Shown piece after piece: positions 7,621-16,021 of a stretch of 64,000 bases of DNA (positions are counted from its first letter, which is position 1; every line of letters begins with the position of its first letter). The position numbers and the translations under genes were made by a program. Source of the DNA: Archaeoglobaceae archaeon (lineage in GTDB: Archaea; Halobacteriota; Archaeoglobi; Archaeoglobales; Archaeoglobaceae); contig JALVJV010000016.1 of the NCBI GenBank assembly GCA_027028145.1, positions 1-64,000 on the forward strand, in the 5' to 3' direction. The notes under the pieces were generated by a model that was not told the DNA's origin, searched no databases, and saw nothing but the letters and a program-made list of their open reading frames with translations.

Positions 7621-9402
7621 ATGAAATACGTCGTAGATACGAGCGTTCTGATCGACGGAAGGGTCTCGCAGATGCTTGAAAGCGGCGAGTTAGCCGGGAC
7701 TATCATAATTCCCGAACCGGCTTTGGCTGAATTGGAAGCTCAAGCCAACGCTGGAAAGATGACGGGCTTGCAGGGGCTTGAGGAGGTTAGCAGAATAAGG
7801 GAGGTTGCAGAGAAGAAGGGTTTCGACGTTCTCTTTTTGGGCGAAAGACCTACGTTGGAGCAAATAAGACTCGCGAGGAGCGGAGAGATCGACAACATGA
7901 TCAGAAGGATTGCGGAAGAGGAGGATGCCGTTTTAATTACGAGCGATAGGGTTCAATATTACGTTGCGGTTGCCAAGGGTATCAAAGCTATGTTCCTAAC
8001 GCAGGAAAGGATAAAGCCCGAAGATACGAAAATTATGCAGTTCTTCACTCCAGATACCGCAAGCGTTCATCTAAGAGAGGGTGTCCCGCCTTTTGCGAAG
8101 CGGGGTAAGATAGGACAGCTAAAGCTCGTGAAGATAAGGGATGAACCGATGACCCTTGAAGAATTACAGCAGATAGCTCACGAGATATTGGAAGCCGCAA
8201 GACAGGATGAGGACAGTAGCATCGAGATCGAAAGGACTGGCGTAACCGTAGTTCAGCTGAGGAATCTCAGGATAGCGATCGCGGAAAGACCCTTCGCAGA
8301 CAGAATGGAAATCACAGCCGTTAGACCCATAGCTAAGGTAACTTTGGACGAATACGGAATAAGTGAAGAGTTGAAGAGGAGGTTTATAGAGAAGCAGAGG
8401 GGTATTCTAATAGCTGGCCCGCCGGGAGCCGGAAAATCAACGTTTGCGGCGAGCGTTGCGAACTATCTGATGGAAAACGGATATATAGTGAAGACGATGG
8501 AAAGCCCGAGAGATCTGATGGTCAGAGACGAGATAACCCAGTATGCTCCTCTGGAAGGTGACATGAGCTTAACAGCTGACGTTCTCTTGCTCGTAAGACC
8601 TGATTATACGATCTACGACGAGTTGAGGAGGACATCGGATTTCCAAGTTTTCGCCGACATGCGTTTAGCCGGAGTCGGGATGATCGGAGTCACCCATGCT
8701 ACGAGGCCGATAGATGCAATTCAGAGGATGATTGGAAGGGTGGAGTTGGGAGTTATTCCGCAGGTCGTTGATACCATAATATTCATCGACGCAGGAAAGA
8801 TAAAGAAGGTTTACGAGCTGAATTTCACCGTAAAGGTTCCATACGGTATGATGGAGGAAGACCTTGCGAGACCGGTCATAGAGGTGATCGACTTCGAGAC
8901 GAAGAGGGTCGAGTATGAGATCTACACCTACGGAGAACAAGTAGTAGTGATGCCGATAGAACAGGAGGAGTTGGATGCTGTAAAGAAGATGATAGAGGAG
9001 ATAATCAGCAGATACGTCACCGAATACGAGGTCGAGGTTCTGAGCAACAAGAGAGCGATAGTGAGGGTGCCTGAAGAGGAGATTCCGCATTTATTGGGTA
9101 AGAGGGGTAGGAGGATTAAGAGGATCGAGAACGAGCTTAAGGTGAAGTTGGACGTTCAACCCCTCAGGCTTGCTGGAGAGCTTAGGGAGGTTCAGGTTGA
9201 GGAGTCCGGCAAGCACTACATAATCCACGCGGAAGGCTTGGAAGGGCAAACTGTGGATGTTTTCGCTGGAGACGAGTATCTGTTTACGGCGGCGGTCAGC
9301 AAGAAGGGAATAATCAAGGTTAGGAAGGACAAGGAAGCCGGAAAATCCCTGAGATTGGCTTTGATGAAGGGCGAAAAGATATACATCAGATACAGACCAT
9401 GA
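7621..9402 (+). CDS. PIN domain / PilT-type ATPase / KH domain protein
   Basis: A 593-residue archaeal multidomain protein. Residues 1-125 are a PIN nuclease domain (MKYVVDTSVLIDGR with the first metal aspartate, later ITSDRVQ). The middle is a secretion/PilT-like ATPase with Walker A AGPPGAGKST near residues 264-273. About residues 480-525 form a KH RNA-binding domain with the loop LLGKRGRRIKRIE. The family's exact function is not established; RNA processing or ribosome-linked work is usually suspected. The stop codon overlaps the ATG of the next gene by four bases, so the two are translationally coupled. Confidence 0.93.
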   Translation: MKYVVDTSVLIDGRVSQMLESGELAGTIIIPEPALAELEAQANAGKMTGLQGLEEVSRIREVAEKKGFDVLFLGERPTLEQIRLARSGEIDNMIRRIAEEEDAVLITSDRVQYYVAVAKGIKAMFLTQERIKPEDTKIMQFFTPDTASVHLREGVPPFAKRGKIGQLKLVKIRDEPMTLEELQQIAHEILEAARQDEDSSIEIERTGVTVVQLRNLRIAIAERPFADRMEITAVRPIAKVTLDEYGISEELKRRFIEKQRGILIAGPPGAGKSTFAASVANYLMENGYIVKTMESPRDLMVRDEITQYAPLEGDMSLTADVLLLVRPDYTIYDELRRTSDFQVFADMRLAGVGMIGVTHATRPIDAIQRMIGRVELGVIPQVVDTIIFIDAGKIKKVYELNFTVKVPYGMMEEDLARPVIEVIDFETKRVEYEIYTYGEQVVVMPIEQEELDAVKKMIEEIISRYVTEYEVEVLSNKRAIVRVPEEEIPHLLGKRGRRIKRIENELKVKLDVQPLRLAGELREVQVEESGKHYIIHAEGLEGQTVDVFAGDEYLFTAAVSKKGIIKVRKDKEAGKSLRLALMKGEKIYIRYRP

Positions 9403-10190
9403 GAAGATGGGCTTTTATTCTGCTCTACGCGATTACTGCACTCTTAGCTGTTTCATGTATTCCGAAGTATGAAGAAAGCGGAATGCGGGTTTTCCAAAAT
9501 CCATCGGACGTTTCGAATTCTCTGTTGTATTTCGGCTTGATATTAGTATTTACGGCTTTCATTCTGGTAATGGCTAAGAAGAGCGAAAAATTCCTAAGAT
9601 TTTTCATGTATTTTCTGGTCTTTATTTCGGTATATTACGTTCTGATTCCGTTCTTGGGAGTCCTATCCTTAGTAATCGCTGTGATCGTGATAGCTTTACT
9701 GATCAAAAAGCCGAATTGGATGGTTATAAACGCTTCCGCTTTGCTATTAGCGGCCGGAATTACCTCGATGTTCGGGATTAGCCTTGAGCCTCTGCCCGTG
9801 ATAATCCTGTTGGCTATACTTGCTATCTACGACGCTCTGTCAGTTTATAGGACGGGACACATGATAGACCTCGCCGATTCGGTGATCAAGATGGGTTTGC
9901 CCATGCTCTTCGTAATCCCCTCAAAAAAGGACAAGCCAATGCTTTTGGGCGTCGGAGATGTCGTAATTCCGGACATACTGGTAGTTTCAGCCCAAACGTT
10001 CGTAAAAGCTCCGACTATCGGATTTTTAAAGATCCCGGCTTTAACAGCATTGCTGGGTGGAATCTTAGGCATGGTCGCTTTGGTTACAGTTGCGGAGAGG
10101 TTCAACCGACCCCACGCCGGATTACCATTTTTGAATACCGGTGCGATCTTGGGTTTCGTGATCGGTTTGATGATTGCCCGATGTGTATGA
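9399..10190 (+). CDS. presenilin-like intramembrane aspartyl protease (PSH, family A22)
   Basis: Integral membrane protease of 263 residues with about nine hydrophobic helices. The two catalytic aspartates sit in the YD motif (Tyr144-Asp145) and the GxGD motif (GVGD, Asp187), and the C-terminal GLPFLNTGAILG corresponds to the archaeal form of the PAL motif. The family cleaves transmembrane helices within the bilayer. It is coupled by a 4-base overlap to the PIN/PilT ATPase gene; a functional tie is an inference from this arrangement. Confidence 0.93.
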   Translation: MRRWAFILLYAITALLAVSCIPKYEESGMRVFQNPSDVSNSLLYFGLILVFTAFILVMAKKSEKFLRFFMYFLVFISVYYVLIPFLGVLSLVIAVIVIALLIKKPNWMVINASALLLAAGITSMFGISLEPLPVIILLAILAIYDALSVYRTGHMIDLADSVIKMGLPMLFVIPSKKDKPMLLGVGDVVIPDILVVSAQTFVKAPTIGFLKIPALTALLGGILGMVALVTVAERFNRPHAGLPFLNTGAILGFVIGLMIARCV

Positions 10191-10202
10191 AAAAAATAAA
10201 AA

Positions 10203-11627
10203 TCAATCAGGGATATCCGGCAATCCTATCGTCTTTCTGTATCTCATTCCGGGGAAGCTTATCTTCGATATAGCCGAATAAGCTCTTTCTCTTGCTTCTT
10301 CGAGCGTCTTTCCTCTGCCAACTACCGTAAGCACTCTTCCGCCAGTTGTTACGTAACCGTTCGGCTTTGCGATTCCGTTCGCGTATATTATAGCTTCCTT
10401 CATAGCCTCCTCAATACCATCTATCGGCTGGCTCGTGTAGTGATCTGAAGGATATCCCGGCTTTAACCCTTCCCTTCCTTTCAAAGCTCCGCTTACCGCG
10501 CAAACTGCAACGCAGTAATCTGGGCTGAATCTGATATCGATGCCGTCGAGCTCTCCGTTTATAACAGCCCAAGCTATTTCAGCCATATCGGTTTCGAGGC
10601 GGGGAAGCTTGGCTTCAGCCCCGGGATCGCAGTCTCTAACATTTATTTCGAGCACCTTCGGAATTACCTCTCCTTCTTCCTCGACGAGCATTATGACCGG
10701 ATACAGCACTCCCTTGAAAGTCTTACCTTCGATCTCCTTGAACTTCTTTATTACCGGCTCTACAACCATCTCCATTATCTTAGCTTCGATCTCCTCGCTC
10801 ACCTTCGGATGCGGACTCACGGCACCCATTCCGCCGGTGTTCGGATTGATGAGCTTCCCCTCTTTGAACAGTCTCTCGGCTTCGGCTTTCGTTATGAACT
10901 TCTTCGTGAATCCGATGTAGAACTCCCTCATTCCGTCGATATCATCGGGATCGAAAGCCCTCTTGTAGTCTTTAGCATGCCCGAAGGGCTTTACTGTTTT
11001 CCCGTCGCTTATTGCTGTGAATGCCACTTCAACACCATACAACCTCTCTTCAATTACGATCCTATCTCCCGCTTTTCCGAACCTCTTCCTAATCATTATC
11101 TCGTCTATGGCGAATATTGCTTCATCCAAGCTGTCGCAGACGAAGACTCCTTTTCCGGCCGCCAATCCGTCCGCTTTAACGACAACGTTACCCCTTCCGC
11201 TTTCATACCATTCCCTGACGAACTCCTTCGCCTCCTCAGGATCGTCGAAGTTCCTGTATTCCGGAATCGGAACCCCTATTTTCTTCAGAAAATCCTTGCA
11301 CCAGCACTTGCTCGACTCAAGGATCGTTGCTTCTTGCTTCGGCCCCACTGCCGGAATCCCTTCCTCTTCAAGCCTATCCACAAGCCCCAAGCTCAAAGGC
11401 TCCTCAGGGCCGATGTAAACCAGATCGACGTCTTTCTGCTTCGCAAACTTGACGATTTCATCTATAGCCCTTATCGACGGAACTTCGGCAACATGCTCGC
11501 ATTTCGGAAAGAACTCGCTTCCAGCATTGCCCGGTGCTACGTAAACCTTCTTAATCTTCTCGCTTCTCGAAAAAGCGTGAGCTATGGCGTTACCCCTTCC
11601 GCCGGCATCGACAACGAGAACCTTCAT
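10203..11627 (-). CDS. purD: phosphoribosylamine-glycine ligase
   Basis: Joins glycine to phosphoribosylamine with ATP in the second step of purine synthesis. It has 474 residues with ATP-grasp architecture: KADGLAAGKGVFV near residues 152-164, TGGMGAVSPHP near 265, and EINVRDCDPGAEA near 320. It stands alone; other pur genes are not in the window. A TATA-like stretch at about 11645-11656 lies directly upstream, suggesting a leaderless mRNA. Confidence 0.97.
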   Translation of the reverse strand: MKVLVVDAGGRGNAIAHAFSRSEKIKKVYVAPGNAGSEFFPKCEHVAEVPSIRAIDEIVKFAKQKDVDLVYIGPEEPLSLGLVDRLEEEGIPAVGPKQEATILESSKCWCKDFLKKIGVPIPEYRNFDDPEEAKEFVREWYESGRGNVVVKADGLAAGKGVFVCDSLDEAIFAIDEIMIRKRFGKAGDRIVIEERLYGVEVAFTAISDGKTVKPFGHAKDYKRAFDPDDIDGMREFYIGFTKKFITKAEAERLFKEGKLINPNTGGMGAVSPHPKVSEEIEAKIMEMVVEPVIKKFKEIEGKTFKGVLYPVIMLVEEEGEVIPKVLEINVRDCDPGAEAKLPRLETDMAEIAWAVINGELDGIDIRFSPDYCVAVCAVSGALKGREGLKPGYPSDHYTSQPIDGIEEAMKEAIIYANGIAKPNGYVTTGGRVLTVVGRGKTLEEARERAYSAISKISFPGMRYRKTIGLPDIPD

Positions 11628-11659
11628 AATAGCCTTAACACGCCGATAAAATAAAAAAT

Positions 11660-12451
11660 TTAACCTTGCTCGACCTTTTCGGCTTCAGCCTTTGATTCTA
11701 CCTCTTCACCCCGTTCCGCTTTTTCGGTTTGCTCAGTTTCTTCTTCAGCTTTCTTCTCTTCCTCTTTCACGACATCATCGAACCTCGGAATCTCTTCCTT
11801 CTTGTGCCTCTCAACGATCTCAACCTCGTCTATGTCCAGATACTTGAATATCCTGTTCAAAGCCGAAACTTTCGCAAGCGGAGCGTATGGCATGAAGTGG
11901 AAGTCTCTCGGAACTTCCACGATGGCTTTCTTTCCCTCTACTTTCACATCGACCTCTCTGCCGGTGTAGATCATGAATATTGCCCTGATCTTACCAGCGG
12001 TATCTTCAACCTTCTCCTTGATCTCGTATTCGAATATCAGCGTTTTTCCGGCGAGAGGATGGTTGAAGTCCACAACAGCCCTTCTTCCGATGATCCTCTT
12101 GACAACTCCTATCCTATCCCCAACCTTCACCCTGTCTCCAACCCTCGGCTTCTCCTTAAGCCTCGCTATGCTGATCGTGTCCATCTTTTCTGGATCGTAT
12201 TCCCCGAAGCCCTTCTCCGGCGGAACTACGACTTCTCCCTTGTATCCCACTTCTTTACCCTCTAAATCTTCATCGAAACCCTTTACGACGTTCCCTTCCC
12301 CAACTATAACGTAAACGTCTCCGTAGCGGTAGTCCTCGTTGTATATCCCGAACTCCTTCGCGATTTTTTCATCGGTAGTGTCGATTACCGTTCCGTCTTC
12401 GAGCTTAGCGGTATAGCTGATCCTTATGATGTCACCCTTAGCAATGGACAT
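11660..12451 (-). CDS. FKBP-type peptidyl-prolyl isomerase, long archaeal form
   Basis: Prolyl isomerase and chaperone of 263 residues. The FKBP core (KGDIIRISYTAKLEDGTVIDTT at the N-terminus, GKEVGYKGEVVVPPEKGFGEY in the flap region) holds the SlyD-like insert around residues 85-135. A further archaeal C-terminal domain (about 145-215) and a glutamate-rich tail of about 40 residues follow. This matches the long FKBP26-type proteins of methanogens and Archaeoglobi rather than the short form. TTTTTATAACC at about 12469-12480 serves as TATA box. Confidence 0.95.
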   Translation of the reverse strand: MSIAKGDIIRISYTAKLEDGTVIDTTDEKIAKEFGIYNEDYRYGDVYVIVGEGNVVKGFDEDLEGKEVGYKGEVVVPPEKGFGEYDPEKMDTISIARLKEKPRVGDRVKVGDRIGVVKRIIGRRAVVDFNHPLAGKTLIFEYEIKEKVEDTAGKIRAIFMIYTGREVDVKVEGKKAIVEVPRDFHFMPYAPLAKVSALNRIFKYLDIDEVEIVERHKKEEIPRFDDVVKEEEKKAEEETEQTEKAERGEEVESKAEAEKVEQG

Positions 12452-12483
12452 AGAGCAATGGACTTGGAGGGGTTATAAAAAGC

Positions 12484-12897
12484 TTAGCCTTCGAAAACCT
12501 CTCCGGTTAGGCTGTCCATTATCATCGTTTTTTCACCTTGCCTGAAAATCCAGAATATCTTGTAGGCTTCTTCTTCCCTAATAACATCGGCTTTCGGTAG
12601 CCACCAAGATATAACCCTGAAATTTCCCCAAATTATAGCGCTCTCAATCGCCTTGCTCTTAGCTTCATCGTAGTCTATGAGATATTCCATTACCCGCCTT
12701 TCATCTGCCTCAATCTCGATTACGTCTATGAAGCCGTCACCCCTCTCAACGCAACATCTGTAGCAGTCAACGTAGGCGAAGTAGTCCATGATCCTGTCCT
12801 TACCGACGATTCTCCTGAATCTCAACCTTATGTGGAATATGCGGTATGGATACAGAACGAACGTGCTCGGATTCTCGGGCTTAAATATCGGCTTCAT
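12484..12897 (-). CDS. hypothetical protein, 137 residues
   Basis: Not recognised. The chosen Met gives MKPIFKPENPSTFVLYPYR; the longer frame would start upstream of the shared TATA box at 12936-12944 and is unlikely. It is soluble, with Cys-Tyr-Arg-Cys-Cys near residue 45 and a final segment IFRQGEKTMIMDSLTGEVFEG reminiscent of small beta-rich domains that end in a conserved DSLTGEV-like strand. It is divergent from the symporter operon and possibly shares its promoter region. Confidence 0.72.
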   Translation of the reverse strand: MKPIFKPENPSTFVLYPYRIFHIRLRFRRIVGKDRIMDYFAYVDCYRCCVERGDGFIDVIEIEADERRVMEYLIDYDEAKSKAIESAIIWGNFRVISWWLPKADVIREEEAYKIFWIFRQGEKTMIMDSLTGEVFEG

Positions 12898-12935
12898 TGC
12901 ACGAACCTTAACCACAACCGATCGATTTTGACAAG

Positions 12936-12956
12936 AAATATATACCAAGCGCTTGG
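12936..12956 (+). promoter_or_regulatory. symporter promoter with perfect palindrome
   Basis: AAATATATA at 12936-12944 is a good archaeal TATA box, with the ATG at 12967 about 25 bases on, so the mRNA is probably leaderless. Directly after the TATA box lies CCAAGCGCTTGG (12945-12956), a perfect 12-base palindrome, positioned where a repressor would block transcription start. Confidence 0.6.
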
Positions 12957-12966
12957 CTTCAGCAAC

Positions 12967-13131
12967 ATGCTAAGCGCAGAAGCTTGGGCTACTTTGATAG
13001 TTCCGACGATACTTGCGGTAGTGGTGATGTTCGTCTACGGCTTTTGGGACAAGATAACCGGAAAGGAGTATTTGGTTGACGACGAAATTTTGGGCTACGA
13101 TGAAGAACTTCTGAAGGAGGAGAGAGCATGA
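12967..13131 (+). CDS. small membrane partner of the sodium-solute symporter
   Basis: A 54-residue protein with one membrane helix (about residues 8-27: ATLIVPTILAVVVMFVYGFW) and an acidic cytoplasmic tail. A longer frame begins 45 codons upstream but crosses the TATA box, so this ATG is chosen. Its last bases overlap the symporter start (ATGA), implying translational coupling and a 1:1 partner. Comparable short proteins occur beside several SSS-family symporters. I infer a stabilising or regulatory subunit. Confidence 0.82.
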   Translation: MLSAEAWATLIVPTILAVVVMFVYGFWDKITGKEYLVDDEILGYDEELLKEERA

Positions 13132-14720
13132 ACGAAGTGGTGTTAGGTTTTGTAGTCTACTTGGTGATTCTGGCATACATAGGATACTGGGCGAACAGGT
13201 TTACGGGGACGGAAGACCAATACTTCGTTGGCGGAAGAAAGGTCAAGGTATTAGCCGCGGCGCTCAGCGATAAGGCGAGTGACTTCAGCGGATGGCTGAT
13301 GCTCGGATATCCCGGGCAAGCTTTCACACATGGCTTGGGTGCATTTTGGGCGGCTATAGGATGTCTTTTCGGAACCTTAGCGGATTACGTTTTTATCGGA
13401 CCGAGGCTAAGGATATACACGGGAAAGTTCAGGGCTATAACGGTTCCGGATTACTTGGAGGCAAGGTTGAAAGACGACACGAAGCTTATCAGAATCTTGG
13501 GAGCGATAATAATACTCGTATTCATGACAGCCTACGTTTCTGCTCAATTTAAAGCCGGAGGAAAGGCTCTGTCGCAGGCTTTCGGCTTGGACGTGAATAC
13601 CGCAATTCTTCTGACCGCAATAATCGTAACCGCTTACGTTCTGACCGGAGGGTTCTTCGCAGTGGTTTGGACGGACGTCGTTCAGGCTCTCTTCATGGTT
13701 ACGACGCTCATCATAGTTCCTATCGTAGCGGTTTCGGCCATCGGCGGATTCGATAGGGCTATAGAGATAATGGCTCGCGTCGATCCCAAGCACCTCAGCC
13801 CGTTCGGAGGAGCCACGGGATTAGCCGCGCTGATCTTTGCGATAGGTTACGCATCTTGGATCGTCGGATACTTCGGGCAACCGCACATAGTGACGAGATA
13901 CATGAGTGTAGAAGATCCGAGAAAGCTGAGAAGACCGGGAATATTCATAAGCGGATTCTGGACGATACTCGTCCTCTGGGGCGCGTTCTTCGCCGGATTC
14001 ATAGGCTTCGCACTCGCAAAGGCAGGAATGGTTCAAGTTACGGATGCTGAGAAGATAATTCCAGCAATGGCTATGGCTCTGATGCCGTCTTGGCTTGCCG
14101 GATTCATAATCGCCGGAATCCTTGCCGCTATAATGTCCACCGCCGACTCCCAGCTCCTCGTAGCCTCCTCAGCGATTTCGAGGGATTTAATCCACAAGGT
14201 TTTGGGCAAGGAGCTCGGCAAGAAGCAGATGGTGAACATCGGAAGGATCGTAGTTATAATCCTGTCGATCGTTGCGATATACTACGCCATAAACGGTAAC
14301 AAACTCGTATACGGAATGGTCGCCACAGCTTGGGGCGGCTTAGCAGTGGGGTTCGGGCCGATCCTACTGCTGAGCCTCTGGTGGAAGAGGGTAACGAAGG
14401 AAGCTGGAATAATCGGAATGACCTACGGACTTGTTTCCGAGGTTATATTGGAATCAACAATCTACGGCTGGGAGTTCAATCCAAGTGCACCGGGAATCTT
14501 CGGAGTAATCGGAGCAGTTCTAAAAGGAGTGCCCGTGTTCTTCGTCAACTTCTTCGTGACAATGGCGGTGATAATTCTGGTCAGCCTGATTACAAAGCCG
14601 CCGGAGGAGATAGTGAGAACCCACCAAACGATCTTCAAAAAGGTTCCCATCGAGGTTGCGAGGAGTAGGAGCCAAGCGGAGAACGTTTCTGAATTCGCGA
14701 AGGCTAACGGCCTGATCTAA
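13128..14720 (+). CDS. sodium:solute symporter, PutP-like (SSS family)
   Basis: Membrane cotransporter of 530 residues with about 13 helices. Family hallmarks are YFVGGRKVKVLAAALSDKASDFSGW (residues 32-56, with the conserved Ser pair), GGFFAVVWTDVVQALFM near 175 and ADSQLLVASSAISRDL near 343. It resembles the proline/sodium symporter group, but substrate cannot be read from sequence. It is translated together with the upstream 54-residue protein. A T-rich tract follows the stop codon and probably ends transcription. Confidence 0.94.
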   Translation: MNEVVLGFVVYLVILAYIGYWANRFTGTEDQYFVGGRKVKVLAAALSDKASDFSGWLMLGYPGQAFTHGLGAFWAAIGCLFGTLADYVFIGPRLRIYTGKFRAITVPDYLEARLKDDTKLIRILGAIIILVFMTAYVSAQFKAGGKALSQAFGLDVNTAILLTAIIVTAYVLTGGFFAVVWTDVVQALFMVTTLIIVPIVAVSAIGGFDRAIEIMARVDPKHLSPFGGATGLAALIFAIGYASWIVGYFGQPHIVTRYMSVEDPRKLRRPGIFISGFWTILVLWGAFFAGFIGFALAKAGMVQVTDAEKIIPAMAMALMPSWLAGFIIAGILAAIMSTADSQLLVASSAISRDLIHKVLGKELGKKQMVNIGRIVVIILSIVAIYYAINGNKLVYGMVATAWGGLAVGFGPILLLSLWWKRVTKEAGIIGMTYGLVSEVILESTIYGWEFNPSAPGIFGVIGAVLKGVPVFFVNFFVTMAVIILVSLITKPPEEIVRTHQTIFKKVPIEVARSRSQAENVSEFAKANGLI

Positions 14721-14779
14721 TTTTTTAAATTTTTATTATGGCATAAAGTTTTTATTTAATTTAAAACAATATAAACGTA

Positions 14780-15582
14780 ATGAAGCTTGCAGTGATTGCG
14801 ATAGTGCTTCTTATTTTTCCAGCATCCGCTTTAACGCTGAAAGGACACATCGATACCGTTAAGACTGTCGACGTATTTTTGGGATACAAGAGCGGATTCA
14901 TAAGCTACATCTACACCTGACGAACGAAAACTATACGATCTGCATATCGAATGGAAAGCAATACTGTATTAAACCAGATGAAAGCGGAAACTTCTCCATA
15001 GATCTACCAAAGGGCATCTACAAAATTTGGGTTAATATAAGATTGCCGGATAAAAACACCTCCGTAATTGCGGATGTTCCTTATCTATACTTCTATCCGA
15101 TGAAGTCCAAGCCTATAATCGTAAATTTAACGAAAGATACCTTCGTAACGATTAAGCCCGAAAAGGCGAGGTGGTATCCGCCGGAACCGATCATGCCGAA
15201 CACGAGGCTTAGAATCGTCGGACACGTTTACGATCCCGAGAATGCCAATCTAACGGCGGTGCTCTTCATAACCTCAAAACCCTTCTACCGCTTAAAAACC
15301 CGTGTTAGAAACGGAACGTTCGAATTCAAAAACGTGATTCCAGCAGAAAACTACACGATACTGATCGTTCCGAAGGAGATAACACTCAGAAACGGGAGCA
15401 AGGTAATCTACAAGAAGACCTACGTAAACTTCAAGCCTTACGCAACGCCGAAGCGAACGATCATAAAAATCTCCGTTGAAATACCGCATGAGACGATCGA
15501 ATCCAAAAGCGTTCCGTCCTTCGGAATCGCCACGGCTTTGCTTGCGATCTTTATAGCCCTCCGTAGAACCAGTTTAAGATAA
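14780..15582 (+). pseudogene. secreted surface protein with C-terminal PGF-CTERM-like tail, frameshifted
   Basis: The ATG at 14780 opens a signal peptide (MKLAVIAIVLLIFPASALT) and runs about 46 codons to a stop at about 14918. The downstream frame, open from before that stop to 15582, continues with LTNENYTICISNGKQYC. A single missing base near 14915-14922 (for example CC for CCC in ctacacctgacg) would restore one protein of about 267 residues. It has many N-glycosylation sequons and beta-rich sequence. It ends [20 protein letters not shown], a Pro-x-Phe-Gly, hydrophobic helix and Arg-Arg tail like archaeosortase substrates. TTTTTATTTAATTT at about 14747-14760 supports a leaderless start at 14780. 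Whether this is a real mutation or a sequencing error cannot be told here. It converges on mobB and overlaps its end by 32 bases. Confidence 0.75.
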
Positions 15583-16021
15583 CTTCGGCTATCTCTTCGA
15601 TCTGATCAAGCCTGAGCGTTCGGAAACCCTCTACATCTTCATCGCAAACGACCGCGAGAATCCTACCGCACTTAAACCGCTCGATCTCTTCTGGATTTTT
15701 AAGCACGACAATCCTGTCCTTGCAAGCGCTGTTGAAACCTTCCGTAATTATGAGATCGTAGAAGTTGAATATCGAGCAGATTCTATCGAGATCGTCCCCG
15801 ATTCTCGATACGAACGCAAGCTTGCTCTTCGAAGCTATCGCAACGTCAACTCCGGCGTTAAATATCCTCCAAGAATCCTTCCCCTCTCTATCGATTTCGA
15901 AATCCAAAGCATGTTTAACTACGAGAACGCTCAAACCTCTGTTCTTTAAAATCGGAACGAGTCTCTCTATCAGCGAAGTTTTTCCAGCCTTTGAATGTCC
16001 GACGATGCTCAATATCTTCAT
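15551..16021 (-). CDS. mobB: molybdopterin-guanine dinucleotide biosynthesis protein MobB
   Basis: P-loop GTP-binding adapter that aids attachment of the nucleotide to molybdenum or tungsten cofactor. It has 156 residues with Walker [15 protein letters not shown] at 8-21 and ITEGFNSA near 96. The start overlaps the fttA stop by four bases (ATGA), placing it last in a psmB-fttA-mobB operon. A molybdenum-cofactor role agrees with the MoeA gene elsewhere in the window. Confidence 0.94.
   Translation of the reverse strand: MKILSIVGHSKAGKTSLIERLVPILKNRGLSVLVVKHALDFEIDREGKDSWRIFNAGVDVAIASKSKLAFVSRIGDDLDRICSIFNFYDLIITEGFNSACKDRIVVLKNPEEIERFKCGRILAVVCDEDVEGFRTLRLDQIEEIAEVILNWFYGGL

Noticed and set aside
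10809-11654. Long plus-strand open frame opposite purD
   Set aside because: It mirrors a fully conserved purD on the other strand, has no recognisable motif, and arises from codon usage.
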